From contig JAKFAO010000004.1 of assembly GCA_021527695.1 (NCBI GenBank), forward strand, positions 372,001-436,000: 64,000 nucleotides of DNA, written 5' to 3'. Shown piece by piece: positions 33,676 through 43,713 of the stretch. This DNA is from Naematelia aurantialba. Lineage: Eukaryota; Basidiomycota; Tremellomycetes; Tremellales; Naemateliaceae. Within the stretch, counting starts at the first letter, position 1; each line of letters begins with the position of its first letter. A model generated the notes under the pieces. It saw only the letters and a list, made by a program, of their open reading frames with translations, did no database searches and was not told where the DNA came from. The position numbers and the translations under genes are program-made.

Positions 33676-34225
33676 GCCCTTTGGTGTGTACGAACGTTGC
33701 TATAAGCTCTAAGAGAAGGATTAGATTGCTTCCAATTCATCAAGAGGGGGAAAGCCTCGGACAGGGCAGTGTAGAAGTGTTGATATCCAACTTATCAAGC
33801 TCAGAGTATCTTGGTGATAAAGGAGGGGAGTAGGGGATATCACGGCTACAGCCAGCAGCCGTGACACTTGCATCAAAAGGACGTGGGACTTGGTCTTCTC
33901 TCGAGGTGTCCTATCGTGGGAATCAGACACTTGGAAGGCGCTCGAGGCGAAGAATTCTCTGTCAAGGAGCGGCAATGCAAGGATGACGTCAACCTTGGGC
34001 TCCAACAGACGACTTCCCACCGAAGACGATAGGAACAAAGTAGGATGACACCGTCACACGGCTTCACACACGGGTCACACGAGCCGGCTTGGCCTGGGTA
34101 TGACAGCATGTAGGCAACCTATTATCGCCACCCGCAAATGATTGTCATCTCGCTAGAGGATTCATATATCAACGAAGGACAGTGCTGTACGAGGACCCCT
34201 TCTCCCCCAGCGCACCATACCGAGC
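33676..34225. other. Intergenic spacer within the array
   Basis: About 550 bp, with no gene I can support. It includes upstream sequence of hypothetical C and the 3' flank of hypothetical D. Confidence 0.4.
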
Positions 34226-34822
34226 TCAGCCGGTCATGACATCCCCGTGACGGAGGTGCGCCATCCCACAGTCTTCCAGGCTCACCATGGGCTGGTCTTC
34301 CAATGTGTTCAGGTAATTGAGCGTTGTGCCCTCATGGGGAGCTTTCTCAAACTCCTCCAGAAGACTCCTGCCGCATTCATACTGAGTGTCCTGAGACTCA
34401 TGTTCTCCAGTTGCTGGAGACGCTTCCACTCCTTTCGGGAAGGCCGTGAAAACGCAGGAGCGGCGGAAGGTGGGGTTGCTGCGATCGACGGCGGTGAACC
34501 ACACCACGTTCATCACGTGGTAGCGCCCCAGGTCCTTCCCCTCATCTTCTTCGCCGCTGCCAGGGCCCGTAGAGGCCTGCTGAGCCAGCTGCACGAGATC
34601 GAAATAGCGCTTCTTGTCTCCTTCCTCATCCCAAGCGTCAGCATCGTTCTGGGACTGGGAAGCCAGGGCGCTATCGCCGTCAGCGTCGACCGCTCCCACC
34701 GCTCCCGTAGCCGTGTCGGAGATTGGACTCATGGTGAGAGTTCCCTGAGAGAGGCGCCGGCCATCGGCGCGGGTGGACCTTCTCGAGGACTCGGTAGGGA
34801 TGTTAGAAATATTCGATGTCAT
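34226..34822 (-). CDS. Small hypothetical protein D (weak array family candidate)
   Basis: Not recognised. A 198-residue single-exon ORF. Ser/Thr/Arg-rich start, an acidic stretch (DADAWDEEGDKK), a helix (RYFDLVQLAQQAS), then strands (RYHVMNVVWFTAVDRSN, RRSCVFTAF) and an acidic C-terminus with LEEFEKAPHEGTTLNYLNTLEDQP. Layout resembles hypotheticals A-C, but similarity is weak. No introns are evident. Confidence 0.5.
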   Translation of the reverse strand: MTSNISNIPTESSRRSTRADGRRLSQGTLTMSPISDTATGAVGAVDADGDSALASQSQNDADAWDEEGDKKRYFDLVQLAQQASTGPGSGEEDEGKDLGRYHVMNVVWFTAVDRSNPTFRRSCVFTAFPKGVEASPATGEHESQDTQYECGRSLLEEFEKAPHEGTTLNYLNTLEDQPMVSLEDCGMAHLRHGDVMTG

Positions 34823-35903
34823 CTGTTCAGTTGCTGCTGGAGACTGGTGGAAATCTGTACGTGTGGAGAGTGACTCTGCAGGGCCGAGAGCAATGATGAC
34901 CTTTTGTACGGTAATGTTGGCGGTCAGATACTAAGCAGGTCGAAAGCTCCTCCATAGCCTTCTGGCCGGGCTCCACTGTATACGTACCTATCTCCTCGCC
35001 GTGGCTGACGACTACAGCTCAGAGAAGCATTGCCCAGAAGGATTGCTCCAACGCCGGGCATCGAGTGGATGAAACAGGTGAGAAGTCAGTGTAGGGCAGA
35101 TCTGCCCGCCATCGATGACGACGGTGCGCACGACCTGCCCCCGTACACTCTTCGCCCAGTGCAACATAATTGGCGATATTGTGCTCCACATGTCATCTTG
35201 TGGCGTGGCGGCTACTGGACGGCCAAATAACAGTCATCCTCTGGTCACCTCACGAAGGCAGGAAGGAGAATGTGATGAAACGTACGTCATCATCGTCTAG
35301 TGCTCATAACGCGCAAGATTCTTGACTGAAAGGATCGCGTAGCTTGTAGAAGGCTAGTGTAGCTTAAATCATAGCCAATTGTCTCTCGTTCGCATGATGT
35401 TGAGAAACTACCGATGCCCCTTCCACGACAGGAAGGTGGGCCGACCCCACCAGCGGCTTCCAGAATCCCTCGTTATGCGCACGGATGCGCACGGACCTCG
35501 CACGGACCTTGGGCTGTTGGAGCGGTTCGGCGATTTGGCGATGTTGCAGACAGGACCGACACGGATTTTCAGTCCCCACAACATCCAGCCCTTCTCGTCT
35601 CATCTAGTACAGTACAGTCCTGTGTTGCTATGGAAATATGGAAATGCAGGAAGCTCTAGGGGTCTGGCCACGCCACACCACCCCGGTCAGCAGATAATCA
35701 AACTGGGAAACGCAAATTTCAATACCTATCAAAGAGAGACTGTTAGTGAGAAGAGCGTCACGTATGGTCGGTGTCGTCGTCATCCTCCAACAAGGAATCA
35801 TTACCGTTAAGACGAGACTTCCAGCCGAGCAATCACCTCGAGCTCTTCGCTCACTGCCGGCGGCCGTCTCTTGCATCTCATCTGCCACTTCCTCGGTGCA
35901 GCC
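34823..35903. other. Intergenic spacer within the array
   Basis: About 1.1 kb. A minus-strand ORF at 35628-35888 (MADEMQETAAGSERRARG) exists, but it has no supporting feature beyond being open. No gene is called. Confidence 0.4.
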
Positions 35904-36652
35904 TCAAATATGCGTGCTCTCGTGCGAGCGGACCTTGGGCACAGCTCTCGGTGGCTGGATGTACTTGGCTTCGACTGGAGGTAGCCTGGTGGGTTCCGTG
36001 AGTTCGCAGGTGAGGTTACCCCAGCGCAGCGGAAAATTCAGGGTCCATTTCTCATGCTTCTGCCGCAAGGGCCGGTGAAGAGTATCTCGGGCACCGTGTG
36101 GCCTCTGTTGAGTTGTCCCAGATGGCGTACCCTGATATTTTTGCACGCTGAGGATCATCATGGGGAGAGCGTAGGAGAATGCAGAGGGCTGTAAGTCCAT
36201 AGGAGAGAAGACGTGCTCGTCCATCTAACGGGGGGAGCGTACGATGTTTTGACTCGAGGTGCATTCCAGCTCGACTGAGATGGCAGGGCGTCTTGGGTCT
36301 CCAGCGCTCCAGGGCAGCCCATTCTGTTCTTCATGGCTGAGCTTGGCCCGGGCTGCAGGGGAGGACGTTCCGTTCGTCTGCGTGGAGAAGGGCTGCTCTT
36401 CCTCGAGTCGAGGTACACGCTGTAAGGGATATTGCCATACACGAGCTGCCCTTGACCTTGGTCGACCGTGTACTCGACAGCGTGGAGGTAATGCGCCTTC
36501 TGTGGCAGACTCTCCCCGTCTTACGGATCGTCGACGTTGTAGTGGCAGTTGTACACAAAGCCCGTCGGCCTCTGATCCTTTATCGCGGCTTCTTTGGGGG
36601 CGTTCATAAGTGCCGCGTAGCGCGTCTGTTGTTCAGTCCACAGGCTGGTCAT
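35904..36652 (-). pseudogene. Array family member F, interrupted by an in-frame stop
   Basis: Broken paralog of the gene at 37308-38036. From ATG 36652 it reads MTSLWTEQQTRYAALMNAP and RPTGFVYNCHYNVDDP, then a TAA at 36521-36523. The same frame continues DGESLPQKAHYLHAVEYTVD, GQLVYGNIPYSVYLD. The intact paralog reads MSSPWMREQEANFERLMNSA, VPTGFLYQCHYTEDP, YLYTVGYVDGELRYSNIPYRTYTD. The C-terminal similarity resumes in another frame near 35930-36050 (EKWTLNFPLRW, YIQPP versus the paralog's SAHWPLVSRLT, YMQP), so a frame change must also exist. The stop sits in a GTAAGA context that mimics a splice donor, but the only close acceptor would leave a 25-nt intron. Pseudogene is the simplest reading. 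Confidence 0.6.
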
Positions 36653-36670
36653 ATTCATCGATCGGTGGTG

Positions 36671-36795
36671 TGGAGAACGACACGCCTAAAGTGCCAGACA
36701 TCTTCACTTGAATATCTTGCCTTCCCTCTGGTGGAGAACGACATGCGTAAAGTGCCAGTCATCTTCATTTCTATATCCTGCCTTCCTTCTGGTGG
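36671..36795. repeat. 61-bp tandem duplication upstream of member F
   Basis: TGGAGAACGACACGCCTAAA at 36671 recurs as TGGAGAACGACATGCGTAAA at 36732, with the intervening AGTGCCAG-CATCTTCA-TATC-TGCCTTCC-TCTGG conserved. A third partial copy starts near 36793. It lies just upstream of the start codon of member F on the minus strand. Confidence 0.85.
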
Positions 36796-37307
36796 AGGTG
36801 TCGTATGCCCCCCTTGGTGAGCGTTGCTGTTAATCCTTTGGGTCGCACGGTCTCGCCCGCTTTGCTTCTCCTTCTATTCTGTGCGCTCTCCTTTACTCTG
36901 GCCGTTCCGGACAAAGAAGCAAGGAAAGGCAATCAGAAACTTCGGACGTCAAAGGAAGCTCAAGCCGACATCCAGCCACTGCCATTACACTCACCTGTGT
37001 CCCCTGTTTCTCAAGACTGGGGCCGTTGATACAACGCAACTTCTGTCAGCTTTTCAACAGGTCGTACACTCCGCCTCACATTTCGGCGAAGTGGCGACTC
37101 TATCATCGTTCAAAGACCAAGCCCATCTCCCCATCTCACTCAACGCCACCGTCATCGTGTACCTACAGGCGCACGGCGGTTCTCTTCGCTGCCTAACTTA
37201 GCCCGCTATCTTCAGGACAGCAGTTGGGATACGTTGCCACTGCGCAGGAGAGATGTTGAGGCAACCCTCCAGTACCTGTGCATGCGTTACAAACTGGTCA
37301 AGCATAA

Positions 37308-38036
37308 TCATCTCAGCACGTTCGTCCACGTGCTACTGCCAGCGCTTGGGTTCACCAGGGGCTGCATGTAATTTCCTTTGGCGTCATTTAGCCTAGTCAG
37401 TCTCGACACGAGTGGCCAGTGAGCGGAGAAGGGCCAAGACCTCGTCTGGTACTCGTACCGCTGCCATGTATCGCTGACAATGGGCAGCTCCGTCAGTCTC
37501 TCACCGTTGTCGAAAGCAGCCTGGTTGATGATCCGCACGGCTGTCGTCCCCGTGTGGTGCGACCCCGTTTGAAACTGGCTTTGGTGCGACCCCGTTTGAG
37601 ACTGTATTTGGTGCGACCCCGTTTGAGACTGTATCTGCTGGTCAGCGAGCTTCAGAGATGGAGAGGGACGACTGGCCGTTGCGTGTGGCGCAGACCCGGT
37701 GTGCCCATGGACGTCCCGAGACGTAGACAGCCCTGGGTGTTCGGTGTTCGTGAGCGCACGGGAGCGCGTACCGCCTTGCGAAGGGAAGGTGGCTGGTAGC
37801 GCGTCCGTGTATGTCCTGTATGGGATATTGCTGTACCTCAGCTCCCCGTCGACGTAGCCGACGGTGTAGAGATAACAATCTTCCCGAGGAATCGGTTGTT
37901 CTTGCCTCGGGTCCTCGGTGTAGTGGCACTGGTATAGGAACCCCGTCGGCACATGGCTCTCAGTGGCGAGTCGTCTAGCGCTGTTCATCAGTCTTTCGAA
38001 GTTCGCCTCCTGCTCCCTCATCCATGGGGAGCTCAT
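37308..38036 (-). CDS. Small hypothetical protein G, best array family member
   Basis: Function unknown. A 242-residue single-exon ORF. N-domain: MSSPWMREQEANFERLMNSA, helix, VPTGFLYQCHYTEDP, CYLYTVGYVDGELRYSNIPY. The middle is disordered, with three QSQTGSHQ repeats encoded by a 30-bp unit (near 37560-37640). C-domain: VRIINQAAFDNGERLTELP, WQRYEYQTRSWPFSAHWPLVSRL, NYMQPL. Both domains match the broken neighbour F, which shows the reading frame has been conserved in evolution. The helix-strand block also resembles the ORFs at 42910-43713 and 53019-53798. CATATAAACC lies about 175 bases upstream. Confidence 0.65.
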   Translation of the reverse strand: MSSPWMREQEANFERLMNSARRLATESHVPTGFLYQCHYTEDPRQEQPIPREDCYLYTVGYVDGELRYSNIPYRTYTDALPATFPSQGGTRSRALTNTEHPGLSTSRDVHGHTGSAPHATASRPSPSLKLADQQIQSQTGSHQIQSQTGSHQSQFQTGSHHTGTTAVRIINQAAFDNGERLTELPIVSDTWQRYEYQTRSWPFSAHWPLVSRLTRLNDAKGNYMQPLVNPSAGSSTWTNVLR

Positions 38037-38064
38037 GGTGGAGTGCTAGTTAGTGGTAGAGTCA

Positions 38065-38190
38065 GTGGTCGAGTGGTCGCCGGTAGAGTGGGAGTTAATG
38101 GTCGAGTTAGTGGTTGAGTGGTCGCCGGTAGGGCGGGAGTTGAGGGTAGAGTGAGTGGTTGAGTGATCGCCAGTTGAGCGGCAAGTAGAC
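38065..38190. repeat. 45-bp tandem repeat in the leader of gene G
   Basis: GTGGTCGAGTGGTCGCCGGT (38065) repeats at 38110 as GTGGTTGAGTGGTCGCCGGT and at 38155 as GTGGTTGAGTGATCGCCAGT. It lies between the TATA-like box (38211-38220) and the ATG of gene G. Confidence 0.85.
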
Positions 38191-38210
38191 GACAAAACCT
38201 CACACTGCTC

Positions 38211-38220
38211 GGTTTATATG
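38211..38220 (-). promoter_or_regulatory. TATA-like box of gene G
   Basis: The minus strand reads CATATAAACC, about 175 bases upstream of the ATG at 38036 and close in sequence to the box of hypothetical A. Confidence 0.4.
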
Positions 38221-38279
38221 TCGCAACCCGGCCACGCGCGAGCCTTGCTGCATAGCCACTCCGCTGATTCTCTAGACTG

Positions 38280-38753
38280 TCAACCGTGTGAAGCTTCGGT
38301 CTCTGCGTCCCCCAATGACGGCCAAGAAGCAAACAAGAAGGAAGAAGGCATCTCGTTTGTGAACGGAAGGTACAGAATACAGAGAAGAGCAGGGCTCGAG
38401 AATCCACCTTCCTCAGTACATGGCTCTACGACATGTTGAACAGACGCGTTATCAGACATCCCACGCCCCAAACCGATGCACAAGGACGGGTCCTCGGCTC
38501 CTTCCCAGACGAACCAGGTCTCGCATTCCGTGTCATGTGCAGCGTGACATACAGTAACCACGTCCCCACGACCAAAATATGTCACGCCAGCCGTCTGAGC
38601 TGAATGCGGCGTGAATGGAGGCGGAGGCGGCATCATCTTCGGCTCTGTTACCCCAATACCTCGTCGTCTTTCCCTCCGGCGCCAGTCTCTATCGAGAGCG
38701 CCGACCTTGATACCCGATGTCTGTCCCCACTGTGCAAATCTCCTTTGATCCAC
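38280..38753 (-). CDS. Uncertain small ORF K
   Basis: Not recognised. A 157-codon ORF: MDQRRFAQWGQTSGIKV, Arg-rich, a Pro run, then AGVTYFGRGDVVTVCHAAHDTECETWFVWEGAEDPSLCIGLG. The last block looks folded (Cys/Trp-rich). It has duplicated TATATAG boxes about 50-100 bases upstream on the minus strand. It overlaps the upstream flank of gene G. Could be a chance ORF. Confidence 0.3.
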   Translation of the reverse strand: MDQRRFAQWGQTSGIKVGALDRDWRRRERRRGIGVTEPKMMPPPPPFTPHSAQTAGVTYFGRGDVVTVCHAAHDTECETWFVWEGAEDPSLCIGLGRGMSDNASVQHVVEPCTEEGGFSSPALLCILYLPFTNEMPSSFLFASWPSLGDAETEASHG

Positions 38754-38799
38754 GCATCGAATGCCAAGCGCTGTGGCATCAATATCATAACGTCATTAC

Positions 38800-38857
38800 G
38801 CTCGACTATATATCTAGCTCCACATCCTTAAGCTCGACTATATATCTAGCTCCACAT
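38800..38857. repeat. Duplicated 26-bp TATA-containing element
   Basis: GCTCGACTATATATCTAGCTCCACAT occurs at 38800-38825 and again at 38832-38857, period 32. It lies between ORF K (start 38753, minus) and the 3' end of the next minus-strand gene. Confidence 0.9.
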
Positions 38858-40056
38858 GCGCATTCCCCCTCGACTTCATCATGACCTCCTCGCTGGGGCC
38901 TCCCAGCACCGGCATGAGCATCACGTCGTCGTGCACCTCCCCAACGAGGGTAAGCGACGGGCTGGCGGGGCCGGCGCTGGAGCCCATCTCGCTACCTGAA
39001 CAGGAGACGAGGCTCGGTGTCTCTGCTCTCGCGCCTCTCTCGTTGGTGTGTCTCTGTTCTTCCCTCTCGTCAAGCGCTTGCCACTCTAGACCGTCCAGGT
39101 CCTCCGACTCGGAGAAGTTTACCATCTCATGCTGGCCGGCCCCGACGGACCGAAGTAGGTCGACGAGTGTCGAAGAGATGGAGCGGTACCCGTCGAATTC
39201 GGGGTATCGTTCCCGCTCGTCACCGTCAGAATCACCAGCCGACCGACACATGTGCGCAAACATCATGCGCCGACGCTCCATGCACTCCTCCCATTCTGCG
39301 TCGCCGCGGTGGTCGCCTTCAGTATGCTCGTCCGCCTCCTCGTCCACGTCCTCGTCCTCTTCGAAAGCGGGCGACAGACAGCGGCTGCGATCCATCATGA
39401 ACCCGTCGTCATCTTCGGCGTCGCCCGCCTCGAGGCAGTCAAGAATGGTGTCAAAACACTCGAGAGAGGTGCGGAGGCAACGCGAATTGCGCTCGGGGAG
39501 CACACAGTTACGCTCGGCAGCGCTGGGAGGATCCAGCGGCGTCCGGTCGTACTCGGTTGCAGACCAGGTGGGGTGGTAGGACTGACTGGTCAGTCGCGCT
39601 AACACAGGATGCAACTCTTTAAAAAGGAATGGCGATGTGCAAAGGCATCATGGCGGATAAAGAAGACACGTGCAAGAAGACAGTCGAGTCACAGGCCAGG
39701 CGAGAAGGAAAGAAGCAAAGGAAGGATGAAAGGGAAAAAAGGTAGGTCACGAGACTAACCGTAACAGCAGACGCCTCATCCTCGTCCTCGCCCTCCCATC
39801 GGACTGATTTGACACGCCGCCAACCCTCCGACGACTCTGAATCGGAAGAGAACGACGTGGAGCGTGAGGTTAAAGGCGACGAAGGCGGTCTCGATCCTGA
39901 GGGGATGGCGTTCAAGACGTGATCGTCGAATGGTGATGAGGGAGGTGACAGACGATGAGGGGAGAGGCAGGAACGGAGTCGCTTGGGGGAGCGCAACGAG
40001 TGGCCCTGGAACAACGGCCGCGTGACAGGAAGGCCAGTGTGGATGGTTGCGGACAT
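38838..40056 (-). CDS. Hypothetical acidic protein, two exons
   Basis: Not recognised. Exon 1 from ATG 40056 encodes MSATIHTGLPVTRPLFQ, a Ser/Pro-rich part and GWRRVKSVRWEGEDEDEASAV. A GTTAGT donor near 39763 and an acceptor near 39613 join it to ELHPVLARLTSQSYHPTWSATEYDRTPLD, then NCVLPERNSRCLRTSLECFDTILDCLEAG and a long acidic tail with Ser clusters, ending at 38838. RVKSVRW resembles a short docking motif of the RVxF kind, but that is only a resemblance. A TATTAAA-like box at 40173-40184 favours the 40056 ATG over the upstream one at 40161. The opposite-strand Ser-rich ORF is its shadow. Confidence 0.5.
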
Positions 40057-40172
40057 GATGTGGGATGACGTGTCGACGTGGGTAGGAGGGTTGAGAGGTT
40101 GGGGTGGGAGGAAGAGTTGGATGTCGAGATTGGAATCTATCCTCGGAACGAGGGTCGACACGGTCGACGGCG

Positions 40173-40184
40173 GTTTAATAAATC
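40173..40184 (-). promoter_or_regulatory. TATA-like box of the acidic two-exon gene
   Basis: The minus strand reads GATTTATTAAAC about 120 bases upstream of the ATG at 40056. Confidence 0.35.
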
Positions 40185-40199
40185 AACATGCCGAGTTGC

Positions 40200-42905
40200 G
40201 AAAGGTGTATTGTCGGCGACAGTAGGGGGGCGCAGCAAAGCAGGATGCCGTGTGATGCCCACGCCGCGGTCCGTCAAGAGGACGACGACGTTTTGATCGG
40301 GGGTTTGAGACGAGGCAGTCTGACGGAAGCGATTTGATCCGTGTCAAACTGGCGCTGTTTCCGATCACCGGGACACGATCAGGCGATGTTTGGGCGTTTT
40401 GTAAGGCGCCGAAAGGTGCGAGAAGAGGATCGTAGAAGACAAAAGGTCGCAGTTGTGACGGTTGGGTCGATCTGGGCAGCTCGTCGTGGACGGAAAATGC
40501 GACCACGTCGAGGCAATGACACGATGGAAAGGATGGGACGTGTTGCGACCGTATCAGGAAAAGTAGACAGATGCCTTTAAACCAACGTGGGCAGACGAAC
40601 GAAAACGACGGACGATGCGACTCTGCGGGCGCTGATGTCGACCGGGAAGGATCAGTCTGTCGTCAACGTCTCGAGTTCCCCGGGTGGTGGTGAGAGTGTT
40701 ACTCGAAAAGGGCGAAAGATCGACGTCGCAGTGTGCGGTGTGACTGGGGTTTCGATGCAAATGCGTCGAGGCAAGGAAAAGTGGCGAGCGCTTCAGCCGT
40801 CTGCTGCTGCGTTGTACGTGTACGCGCGATAGCAATGCGCGCACCGTTCCGCTCGGGCCGAGACCGAGACACCCCGCCGCGACCACGGGTGCTGTGAAGA
40901 TGGGATGAGATGAATGGAAGGGGGGGGGGAAGGAATCAATAGTTGCTTTTGGGCACCGCGAACCCCCTCTCCCCCTCGGAATTTCGCGCAGAGAACGACA
41001 ACGCAGGCAGACGGTACGGACCAATGGGAACACAATTTTGCTTGGGAATAAACAGGCACTCGCTCCCGCGGTCTTTGCCCGTTGCAAGCAAAGTTTTTTC
41101 GGTCCCCCCGCCTATCCCCCCACGTTTCACGCGCAGAGCCTAACCGGCTACTGGAACGGACCGGTGCAAAAGATGTTACAAAAGCTCGCCAAGCTCACGC
41201 TATGTTAGGTTGCGTTTCACAAGTACACCATCTCGGGTCACGTGCATCAGGCTTGCCTCGCAGAGCGAACGCTGGGATTAAGCTCTCATCTCTCACGACT
41301 GGAGATGACGCAGTGAGCATTTCAGGTGAGAAAACAGAGGCATCATCACTACTGTAATGACCTTTCTGGCTGATAGTGAGGAGACGCAGTCAACATGCCT
41401 TTGTTGGTCCGAGATCCGAGCCCTGGGGACAAAAAGCGTCAAAGCGTCTTCTTGTGCTTCTTGTGACGTCCACTCCACGGTGTTTCTCACGGATCATCCA
41501 ATCGCATTCCCTGGGCTCCTTGAAACGAGCAGTGCCCAATAGCGCATCATAGCGTGCACTCCCTTGTCCAATGACGCACTTGCACAGCCTATCAACCTCT
41601 GTTCGTCTCCCCTCTTGCTCATCCGTTACCCTCGGCCATCGCAGAATTCACAATGCTCCCTTGACGAGCTCTGTACTTGCCGGCTCCCCTGGCCTGGGAA
41701 CGGGTGGATTCGGAAGTGAAGACGTCAGGCCCAGGTATAAGAAGAGGAGGGTTACTGTTCTCGGTTTGCGACATGCCTGCATCCCATTCACCGTCGCCAC
41801 TGGCTCTTGTTCACTATCCGCGAGACTTTGCGGCCCCGCCGCTCAACAAGGGTGATGCTGATGATGGATCTGATGGAAGAATGATAAAAATGATCAAGAT
41901 CGCCGGCATGGCCAACTACGACGTCCAAGTCTATCACAGCCAAGGGTCTCGTGACCACGGCCTGAAGTTGCATGGGTCTCACGAGGCGTTCGCCTCGGTG
42001 CCCTCCCCCCGGCCGAGGTCGAGGCAGCTGCAAGCCACAGCACGAGACACACACCTGCTCTCCTCCCCTAAATTGTATCGCCCACGCAAGCCCTCTAAGC
42101 CTGTCCCGATACCTGCTTTGAGAGTGTCCGGCCCGAGCGCTCGCGCTCCTCGCGAGCAATTATCCTCGACGGCCGCACAGCCTTCTGTTCATCCCTGTCT
42201 CGGCTGCCCATATCTGACGTACGCCTCATCACCTTATGACACAGGGTCATCGCCATCATTCTTGGTGTCGCCGCCATGCGCGTTTCCGGCTTCACCGTCG
42301 GTCTCTCCTTCGCCATGGACGCTGGAACGTCTGCCGAAGGGCGTGTACCTGGTTGATGGCAGCTTTGCCTGCCTAGCTACGCTCATGAATCTGCCACCGT
42401 ACGTATCTCCCTCGGGGTTTCTCCTCTCTCTCTTTGTCACTCTTTCTTGTGTTTGTTCCTCTTCGTTCTATCTGTCTCCTCCATCTATGTCGCAGCTCGT
42501 TTGCCCCTGGAGGCGTAGCTGACAGAGAGTCAGGCGAGTCGCCCTCGCCAGTCCAGACAGAGAGATGAGATACTCATACCCGGCCTCAAGGAGTCAGCGA
42601 TGTGCCGGCATGCTGATGCCGAAGTGTGTAGGCTGCTGCGAGCCCGCGAACGGTGGCCTATAATGTAGTATTCTAACTGCATGCTTCGTTCTACATGTGT
42701 ACAGCGAAGACTCTGTGACTGTCAGCTAGTAACTCGTTCGGAAGGGAGGCTCTCTCAATCAGATACAATGGCGCTATGTGCTGTCGACGTTGGAACCAGG
42801 ATACGACTACGCCGTACTCTGCACTGCTACGCAGGTGGTCCTGAATGAGTGAGCATGTTTTGGCCACTCTCATCACATGCATCTCGTCAAGAGTGTATCT
42901 CTGCA
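40200..42905. other. Gene-poor region, one doubtful ORF
   Basis: About 2.7 kb. A plus-strand ORF (41677-42522; MPASHSPSPLALVHYPRDF from an internal ATG at 41773) has some coding look up to MANYDVQ, and another plus frame near 42240-42340 encodes VIAIILGVAAMRVSGFTVGL. I could not join these with credible introns, so no gene is called. Polyguanine occurs near 40921-40929. Confidence 0.35.
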
Positions 42906-42909
42906 AATC

Positions 42910-43713
42910 TCACATTGTCACATGGTCAGCTTGCGAACCTTCCTCTTTGGGCTCCTGGTAAATGACCGTAGTCAGCGAAACACCTCGCGTATCAACGGCA
43001 GCATTCGCGGCTTCGATCCTTCTCACGAGGCTCCGTACGCCCTCCTTATCAGCAGGAAGCACATCCGTGCGGGACAAGACTGCTGGCTGCGAGAGGTTGA
43101 TGTACAGGGTACCCCTCTTGGTGCTGTCCCTTGAAGAACCGACATGCAGAAACTCCGACCGGCCGCGTCGCGACTCCTCGAGTCCCATGCACCTGTACTG
43201 TGAATGTGTCTTGTATTCAATCCGCCGACGGTCCGGGTACAGCACCGCATAGGATGGGAGCATGGGGCGGACAGTGCTCGCGTCATTGGCGTCCTCATCG
43301 TCAAGCGCAGGCACGATGCGATAGGGCACGCCGCGCGGCAGGGCGGATGGTCGGTCGGCTAAGTCTCGCAGCGTCCTGAGAAACTGGTAGCACCCCCTGG
43401 TGTAGGTGTTGACGTTGACGGACTCCGAAGCACAGCCGTCGTCCTTCGTTTCGGTGGCGAGAACATCGGTGTGCCACGTCGTCTGTGCAACTGGGACCGA
43501 GTCAGCGGCAGCTGTGGTGCTGCTATTCCTGCCGCGGGGGTCTCTGAGTTCGAACTTGCTCGCCGAATCAGACAGGAAAGCCGTGTCGCACAAGCTGGTA
43601 AACGAGCAGACCCAGTCCAAGGGGACCGATTCCAAGGGGCCTGTACGAGTCTGCCCTTCATCTTGCAGACTCAGTCCGTTAGACAGTCGGCAGAGCATGA
43701 TGCTCAGAGTCAA
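42910..43713 (-). CDS. Small hypothetical protein I (array family candidate)
   Basis: Function unknown. A 267-residue single-exon ORF. The block YQFLRTLRDLADRPSALPRG, VPYRIV ... SYAVLYPDRRRIEYKTHSQYR lines up by eye with gene G (FERLMNSARRLATESHVPTG, FLYQC ... YLYTVGYVDGELRYSNIPYR): same spacing of the helix, the G-[VF]-x-Y strand and the Y-x-V-x-Y-x-D / Y-x(4)-YR pair. A C-terminal stretch (REGVRSLVRRIEAANAAVD-type helix, VSLTTVIYQEP) may be a second copy of the helix-strand unit. The upstream leader has a 34-bp tandem duplication. Confidence 0.5.
   Translation of the reverse strand: MTLSIMLCRLSNGLSLQDEGQTRTGPLESVPLDWVCSFTSLCDTAFLSDSASKFELRDPRGRNSSTTAAADSVPVAQTTWHTDVLATETKDDGCASESVNVNTYTRGCYQFLRTLRDLADRPSALPRGVPYRIVPALDDEDANDASTVRPMLPSYAVLYPDRRRIEYKTHSQYRCMGLEESRRGRSEFLHVGSSRDSTKRGTLYINLSQPAVLSRTDVLPADKEGVRSLVRRIEAANAAVDTRGVSLTTVIYQEPKEEGSQADHVTM

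Noticed and set aside
36505..36523. Treating the TAA in member F as an intron donor (GTAAGA)
   Set aside because: The nearest acceptor gives a 25-nt intron, below anything else in the window, and homology continues straight through.
38881..39579. Ser-rich plus-strand ORF (232 codons)
   Set aside because: Antisense to the acidic two-exon gene; Ser arises from complementing Asp/Glu/Ser codons.
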